The notes under the pieces were generated by a model. It was not told where the DNA came from. It saw only the letters and a program-made list of their open reading frames with translations, and made no database searches. This document shows, one piece after another, positions 35,901-44,900 of a DNA stretch of 64,000 nt. The DNA lies in the NCBI GenBank assembly GCA_963931925.1, contig OZ007579.1:37741566-37805565 (forward strand), given 5' to 3'. The position numbers and the translations under genes are program-made. Numbering within the stretch: the stretch's first letter is position 1; every line of letters begins with the position of its first letter. Source of the stretch: Onchidella celtica (Eukaryota; Mollusca; Gastropoda; Systellommatophora; Onchidiidae).

Positions 35901-38900
35901 GTGTCTATTTTCTCAGTCTCTGTGACCTCAAACATCTCTTTATTGTTGTATTTTCTTCCTGTACGAAAAAGATCTCTCATAGCACATCAGGTTTTGTTAT
36001 GGATAACATATACATACATAAGCTGACTTCTAACTTTGCAGAAAGCTTGGTTGGACATAGAAAGCAGGAAGGCAGATGTCCAACTAAAACCCCCGACTGA
36101 ATTGGTTGATTTGGAAATAGGATTTTATATTAATAAGTGACTTATATGATTGATGGTATGGAGAAGTTTAAAATAGATGTATCACAATGTTTAGATAAGC
36201 ACAGGCTTTTTTCTGCCTTTTGTGCAGGTGCTGTCAAAATTTTTTGCAGGCCTGAATTTAAAGCAAAATGAAATTGGAATGAGAGAATATGAAGATCTAT
36301 ATTTTAACCTAACGTCTCTCGGGGGGACTTGTCTCATTGAGACTTCTATAGTTTATTGCATACCACTGATCATTTTCCAACTCCAAGCAAAATTTGTATA
36401 GATGTGTTCATGCATTGCAGTAAAGGGGGACCAGTTTCACTAGAGTATATTATAATATAGGAAACGATGTCTGACAGTATCACACAAGCTTCGCCCTAAA
36501 TCATTTATTACGCCAAGCAGAGTTCATGGCAGGTTCAGGCATTCATTGTTGAGCTCACGACCAACCATTATACTTCAGAACACTTCAGATAGAGGATTGG
36601 CAGACTCTGAAATGTTAGGCAGTGGTAATGATGACTTTGGTGGAAATGATGGGGGGCTGCTGGGTGGGGGCTTCAGCCAGCCCCCTGAAGAAAGCAAGCC
36701 TGCTGTGAGATTTACTTTCTATCTTTTTGAGTTTTCCTCGCTTTTCTCTAATTCAGCCCCCTTATATTTAGATTATGCATTGCAGTTTTATAGATTATTT
36801 CTTCACACATTGCATTAAAATAAGATATATTTCATTGGAGTATGTTATAGAAGGAATATTTGAGAGTGTCACACAAGTTTCACACTAAATTATATGTCAA
36901 GTAAGAGTTCAGGGCACACTGGCATTGTTGTGCTTAATCGTTGTGTTACACTCACGACCAACCATTGTACTTCAGAACGCTTCAGATGGTGGAATGGCAG
37001 ACTTTGAAATGTTAGGCGGTGGTAATGATGACTTCGGTGGAAATGATGGGGGGCTGCTGGATGGGGGCTTCAGCCAGCCCCCTGAAGAAAGCAAGCCTGC
37101 TGTGAGACTTACTTTTTATCCTTTTGAGTTTTCCCCGCTTTTCTTTCATTCACCCGCTTCTATTTTAGTTCATGCATCGCAGGTTTATTGACTATTTCAC
37201 ACATCACATTAAAATAGGACACATTTCATTGGAGTATGTTATAGAAAAGAATGTTTGAAAGTGTCTCACAAGCTTCACCCTGAATCATATATCAAGTAGA
37301 GTTCAAGGCACACTCTGGCATTGTTGTGCTTAATCGTTGTGTTACACTCACGACCAACCATTGTACTTCAGAACGCTTCAGATGGTGGAATGGCAGACTT
37401 TGAAATGTTAGGCGGTGGTAATGATGACTTCGGTGGAAATGATGGGGGGCTGCTGGATGGGGGCGAAAGCCAGCCCCCTGAAGAAAGCGAACCTTCTGTG
37501 AGATTTACCTTTTATTTATCTCCTTTTTGGTTTTCCTCCCTTTTCTCTCACTCACCCCCGTATATTCTGCACCTTTTTACCTTATTTTTTCTCCACTGCT
37601 TTCTATGTAATTAGTTTTTTTTTAAACTTACAGAAAGTAGCAAAACATTTTTCAATTTGATCTTTTATTACAGTACAAATTATTTGATTTATGAATGCCA
37701 TATGGCAGTGTCAAAATAGAAAAATATATTTTCTCAAGAGTGTGAGTTTGTTTCATGTGAAAAAATGATTTATTTTGGTCTATTGCTTGGTTGGCCTACA
37801 TTAGTGATGGAGTTGGAATTTTAGAATATAAATAGACCCTGCACCCAACCAATAAGGTTTATGTGAGAGGTGTACCAAATCCTGACCCTCTCAACTGAAA
37901 AAAAAACAACAACAGATTTTCATTAGAATTTGAGGTTATTAAACTTTGAAGATCCAGTGAATTTTATACTTCATTCTGGAACACTTAGTTGCCTTGGAAT
38001 AAAACGCATTGTACAAAGCAACAATCTTTTTTAGTCTCAGGCTTTATTAGAATTAACCAGTTGCTTGTTGCTTTTTCTTTTTTGTTTTGTCTCTTCAAGA
38101 AAGAACTTTAAAGAATGTTGATATTAAAAATATTGTAGTTTGCCTGAAAACAATTAATTCTGTTTCACTTTCATACACCCTAGTGCAGTCCTTCTTCTTA
38201 TACATTAGTCTCAGCCCTATGTATGTCAAGATATTTATATGTATTATCCTATTATGATGTTTTGTCAATGAGGTTAGAATGTAGACATAGATTTAAGAAT
38301 ATGATTGTATGGGATCTTGTGTATACATATATGATATACTCTTGTATGGGATCACACAAAGTTGTAGAATTGCCTCACTAGAGCAGTGGAAGTGTCTTAA
38401 GTGTAAGACTGTTTGAGAGAGTGGTACAGTGGGGAAATTCATTTGTTGTTGATGCACTTTTACTGCTTAAAATTATTGCTGTTTTAAGCATAGAATTTCA
38501 CAATGCCCTCTACTGTACTCCCCTTAACTGTTAAAATATGACCTGGTCAAGAATTTGAACTAAAACTATGTAAGATCTTCCCATTTCACCTCTTAAATAA
38601 CATCGCAGTTGTGTCTCTCTTTTTCTAAAAAATAACCTTTCATGTTTCAAGACATTATTCCACTTCCTTCGTTTTGTTGTCGTTACAAATATAGGCTTTT
38701 AATTTCTGATTTCCCTAACAAATGGTTTTTGAAATAATGCGAACATGCCACTTTCATATTTCAGATTATCGTATTTCATAATTAATCTGTTAGCTAGATT
38801 CTCATTTTTGATATACATGTATAATAATATTGTGGGAGATGAAAAAACTATCATACTTATCAGAAAATTTGGATAATGTATGTTATATAGGCTCAGTCAC

Positions 38901-41900
38901 ACTGGAATCATCCCTTGTAAGTTTATATGGTACTCTTAGCTTATACTCTCCACAACCAAAGAAAGGGGTTCTTGTGCAGCAGTGCAGATTTGTTCATCCT
39001 ATGCAAAAGGAGAAGGGATGAACAATTTTACATGTGGGTCTTATTTGTCATTGACTATTTTTAAGACATGGCTTAGTCTCTGTATTGAATCCAGGGCTTG
39101 TTTTGTGTCTGTAAAGGTGAGCTCGTTGAATGGTGATAGGTCATGTATGATTTGTTAATGTTCTGTCACCATGATTTTCGTAGCAGAACAGCAGGTGAAA
39201 CTATCACTTCTCCCATACTATGTTATATGTGTGTCAAATATCTTGCTCCCAACCAACATTATCCATGCCTGTGAACCAAAAATAATTTCTCCTGGTGTTT
39301 CTAATTACCTTGACAACTGCAGACCTGCCAACTACCCCTTATTTTACAGGAGTGTATTTGGGGTGTTGAGAAGAACTTGAGAAATGTTTTTTCTCCATAA
39401 TGACAATTCCTGCCATTTATTTTTTATATAAAGGCCAGTCTGGTAAAGTGAAAGACAGTAATGACATTGTGATCTGAGAAGTATATTACTGTGTTGTTGT
39501 TTTTTTAAAATTTGTTTTCCTTTCTGTTGAAATCATAACAAACTGATGAATTCAGTTTGCCTTTATAGGTCATGGCTATGGTGTATGGTGTCCCTTATTG
39601 AAGAAGTCATTCAGTTGGTAGGTCTGCGACTGTCAGCTGTTTGAAGCAGGAACCTTGACATAACATTTAAAGTTCTTAATTTAATGACAGTTATGAGATG
39701 TTGTGCTGTCAACTGGGAAAATTAAACAAAAATTGTCAGTTTATGATATGTTAGGGAATTTCCAGTGTCTATCTTGAGAAGTCCATTAGGTACTTAGTGA
39801 CCTCTGATGGTGTGAACTCTCAACAGTATTCTCATCCTCTTGTACAACAAAAGTCTGGCCTGAGTAAGTTAGAAATACGAGTAAATAATATACTAGATCA
39901 GAAGATTCTGCAGTCTGTATCCACATTTGTTCTTTAAAAAAAAAAAAAAAAAAAAAATTTTTTTTGTCCATTGACTTGATTGTGCTTTTTTTAACATAAG
40001 GCCAAATAGTGAGTTTAGTTAGCAGAAATGAAAATAAAGTGAACCATTTATAGTTCTTAAGATTTGAATCGATAGAAAGCACACAAAAATTTTGCAAGTC
40101 ATGGCGTTGTAGCATATCATTGCTATTAATGTGGAATAGGGATGTAGTCATAGACTCTCTTTTATTAATATTGGCAGAGAGCCCTTTTTGAGATTACTTA
40201 CATTAGGGTAATTTTAAAAAAAATATGCATGACCGCAGTAAGTATCAGACTGTACTTTTTCATCTTTTCTTACATTATTGTTTTATCTTTATTTGGTAGA
40301 GATTGAGGAGAGTAGATGAGGAGACTATTTATATATTTTCATCATGACTTCAGTCGTTTGCCGCCTGCAGAGAATCGGAGAGAAACTTGGCAAACATTTG
40401 GCAAAAATATTTGTAAAATGTAGCTCTCTTTCTAGAACTGAAACACAGTCATGGTATTCACCCATGTAATTCTTCACTTTCAGTAAAAGTCTTGGTTGGT
40501 AGGCCATTACTGTTCTTATGTTAGCACATCAAGTAATGTTGTTTATATATTGTAGTTTCCTGTTCAACGAGACCAAAGCTTCTAATATTCATATTCTACA
40601 CTAACATGCCAACAACAAGTGTTCTAACTAGTTTCAAGTACAATTTTAGTGCTTAGATTGGTGGCAGCTTTGCCTGGCCAATGTAACCTAAAGGGTGAAA
40701 TATGTTGGCTTTTGTTGCTTCTTTGTTTTCTTTTTGGTGATTGTGATGGTATCAGCAGGACTGGTTTAAACTGGACTGGATCTTTAACTATAACTTTTAG
40801 ATCAAGAATATATGTTTTATTCTTAATCACGGAAATGAATAAGTTTTTTTTCTCTGTTTCAAAATCTTGATTATAAACTAAACCTTTCTATATTGTGATA
40901 TTTTTTTTTCCCCTTTTTACGTCTCATCTGCCATCAGTTATCTGTCCATAATGAATTTTGATTTAGTCTTCCTTAAGTCCTTTCCATGCATTGGTGTGTT
41001 TTGTTTATGAGAGCATAATATTCGGTGTAGATGGAAATCTTGTGTGCACTTTCAGACATATCACATTTTTATATGGTGCAATTTTGTCTTCTCCAGACTA
41101 ACGGACCAAGCAATATCTACGAAGCAGTTATGCAGCAAGATACTGCCAGAGCGGTGCCAGAGAAAATCAAAATTTGGCGAGAGGAACAGGAGGCGAGACT
41201 GGAGAAAAAAGGTCAGATGTTCTTAAAATCCTGCGCCGAATTCAACTCACACTAAGTGACACACCTAACATTCTAGTTGAAATGAATGCTTGTATCATAT
41301 TTTTACACACTCAGATATAACAACAGTAGACCGCACTGTGAAAAAGAAAAGAACTATGGTTAGATTTAAATACCTGTGGTGTGAAAGGCATAAGAAATGA
41401 AACAATCAGAAATAGTGAAATGCAGATTTGCAGATGCACTGGTTGAGGAGATTGCTAATTTGTAATACAGTATAGGAGCATATTAGAATTATACACTGTC
41501 ACTGTATTCTTACAATGGAATCTGGGACACAGTGAGAACAAACTGTTATGGCTACCTAGGACCTAGTTAAGTAAGGTACCATCACTGTCAGTGAGCTGAT
41601 ATATTGTAACGCACAAACTCAGAAGCTCATTCCTAGCCAGGATTAATTTTTATCAAACTAACTGCCGAGAAAGACACAGCAAGTTGTATTTGATGAATAA
41701 AAACCCATCATCTAGTGATGCCTTCCCATTTTTTTCATTGCATCTATTTGTTACATGCAGATGCTGAGGAAGAGTCTCGCAAGAAAGAGCTGAAGGAAAA
41801 GGCCAAGAAAGAGTTGGATGATTGGTACAAACATCATGCTGAACAGTTAGAGAAGACCAAGGAGAACAACAGGTAATCAAAGGATAGTTAGATTGAGGGG

Positions 41901-44900
41901 TTATTAGATCACATATTGTGTGCTCTGCTGGAAACTATGGAAACCATATGTTATAAAAGATATTTAAAAGCTTTGGATGAAATCAAGAGGTAAGCATGAA
42001 CACAAGAAGGGACTGTGGTGCTGAAAATTGTTTTCCCATGAAAAATCTGTCTACACCAGATAAAGCGTACTTTTAAAGTTTCCCCATTTGATTGGCACAG
42101 AGAGTAGAATAAGATTTACAGGTGCAGATAAAACAAATGAGGTACAGGGAAGGAGGTTTCCATGCTGATCAGGTTTGGATTAGTCACTAGAATTATCTGA
42201 ATTGGATTTATAATACGGACAACAAAAGCAGTATTCTTTTTTTCCCCTGTAATAAAACTTAAACATTTGTTAAAGGCAATTAGTCCAAGATACTATCATG
42301 AGAAGAAAGCTCATAAAGCATCACACACTAATCTGTATAAGTTTATGAGTGATTCCTAGAATTAAAGTGCTGTGAGCATGATAAAGCATGCCTCACTAAG
42401 CTCTTAACTCTTGGTATCCGCCGGCCCATTCTACATTTCTATGTAAGCCATTTGGGGTTGATGGGTAGACGCTGCAAATATGTGGGTGTAACTTCCTTAT
42501 TTATCAAGATCAAGAATAAAAATAAATCTACTTTCTGGTGGCAATTCATTCAAAAAGTCAGATTGGAAGATCATGGATATTGTCATAAAAATATGGTTTC
42601 AAACTGAGTACATACAAATGCCAGTTGAACTGATGTGCCAAACATTAGGAGTTAAAGAAGGAATCGTTTTTGATGAGTTATGTGGTCAAACTGGATCAGC
42701 TGCCACACATGAGGTGGGGTTGGAATGCCTAAGGCTGCGATACCCCCTTGAAAAAAAAGATTTCTGCACTTGCTACACCAAGAGGATCTCTGATAGGCAA
42801 CAATACAGAAGTAAAAGACAGACATTTTTGTGTGACAGGGGTTCATTTCTCCTGAAGTTGTCTTGTAGACCTACTTGAGCTCTCCCTAGAGTTTCAACTT
42901 TTTCAAAATAGAACATAGAGCAGAAAAGCTACATCAAAATAATCACAGTATTGCAATCAATTGTTGGATTAGGAGGGGGGATGGGTCAGCGTTATTAGAA
43001 TTCAGCTTGAAGAAATTGTCAAAACACTCTCTCCGAAGGTGTACAAAGTACGAGTTCCAAGGAACATTTCCTACATTGTTCCTGACCTCACATTTACTTT
43101 CTCAGGAAACACAATGATGTTACTGAATCTCAGGGGTATGATTTTTTTTTTCTGCTTTTAATTTCCGTGTTTTTGTTGTTTATTTTTGTTCATCTTTAGC
43201 TGAAAACCCTGGTCCACCTGCAGACAGTGGTGTAGATGTAGTTGTATTATTATCGTTAATATGTTGTTTTGTGGTGATACATGTGTTGATGTGATTTTGT
43301 ATCTATTATTGATGAATGAAATTGGGATTACTATTCCAGTGAATGTGAAAGTAGGAAAGGAGTGATCCTACACATTATGAAATAAATCCTTCTTCAGCAA
43401 CATTATACATATTCCATATAGCCTTATGCTTGAGTTCATCTGTGTCTGTGGCATGCACCCCAGTTACAGTGTAGCTGTTGGAAAATGAGGCAAATGTTTG
43501 TAACTGTTGTCGTTTGTGAGAGAGAACGTCTTGGCTAGAAGTGGCCAATTGTAAAATACATCCGTTGTCATTTGATACCAAAACGTGAAGATGATTGTGC
43601 TGCATCAATGCATTTTTTTCCCCCTTGCCAAGTGGCTGTAGTGTGTACCAGTTCACCATTTTGGACAGAGTAGGCCGTGGGACCAAACTTGTAGCTTGTC
43701 ATTCCATTACGCACCTCAGGGGATAAGCTGATTTTTTGCATGCAAGCTCTTATGCATCTCCCCTTCACAAAAAACCAATGTTGTCATTTCAAGTCTTGCA
43801 CATTTTTGTACAATTTGTATGTAAAGTGTGCCAATAAATAATAATTAATGATGCGAATTGAGTTTACCATTTAAACAATGCTATTCTAATCAACCAATAG
43901 AATTGAGCCTTTCGCCGCGAAATCCAAAATGGCTGCCTCCATGATGGAATGCTGTATGCACACTAAGAAAGATGTAAATAACAATATAATTCAGTTTTTT
44001 TTGAAAAGTTGGATGAAATTTCGAGAATCATTAGGTTTGTGGTCATCTTTAGACACTACAGAAGGTTCATTAGCAAGGGTTTTCATTAAGAAGCATGATC
44101 TAGATCTAGAACTCATGCGCGCCAGGACACTGCGCAGCAAGCTTGATATGGTTACTTTTTATGACCTGCACGGTACTATAACAGAATGGAGGCAAGATGG
44201 AGAATGAAAATGGCAGCACGATGAAACAGTGCATTTTCTATAAATTCATGAACCAAACTAATCAAAATAATAAAAACTTCTGTGCACCCTCCGCCGTATT
44301 TGAAATGAACATGTAAAATTGGGTTAGTATAGGTGGTCTAATAAAAAAATCCTTTTGCCAGTTTTGCGTTCAAAGGTGGAGATTTTGTGAAATATATAAT
44401 TATGTAAAACGAAACAAAAATGCAAAAATACAGATGTTACATAGCAATAAACATTGTTATTTTTTAAGAATAAGTTATTAATGTGCACAGTTACGGATGA
44501 CAACATTTGATTTTTAGTCAAAGATGGTTACTGGAAACATATTAAAACCATACCTAGATTTTCCCTAGGGGGTGCGTAACGAACTTTACTTTAGAGACTA
44601 GCTAGGATTTTGGTCCCGCGGCCTAGAGGGTTTCTTTTGGACCAGTAGTGGGAGGGAAACCTGTTTTCATCTTTCTGTACACAGGGCCAAAAGAGTCTTA
44701 AATCCATGAAATAATCTAAAAAAAAATTTCTGGACTGGCCAGTCGGTGCAAAGGCTTGGAACCCATTAGACACTAGAAGAAGACTGCATTATATTTAAGG
44801 AATTTAGGTCAAAACCACATGTTTCTCAGTTTTGTTGTTGTCTGGGAGCTCTCCGCCACATAAATTTTGTAACTCGCTGTCAGGGGTGAAACAGGCCAAG

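Larger units (their letters stand above)
36410..37590 (+). repeat. Tandem array of three ~395-bp units, each with a clathrin cassette exon
   Basis: Units begin near 36413, 36807 and 37199. The duplicated block includes upstream intron (TTCATTGGAGTATGTTATAG, CACACAAG, ACGACCAACCATT), the 126-bp exon and the following donor and T-rich intron. Units 2 and 3 are closest to each other. Confidence 0.92.

Noticed and set aside
43929-44207. Plus-strand 92-codon frame beginning at an AAAATGGCTGCC start
   Set aside because: Good start context but no recognisable domain and no splice or polyA support; the AAAATGGC string also occurs in element-derived sequence elsewhere in the window.
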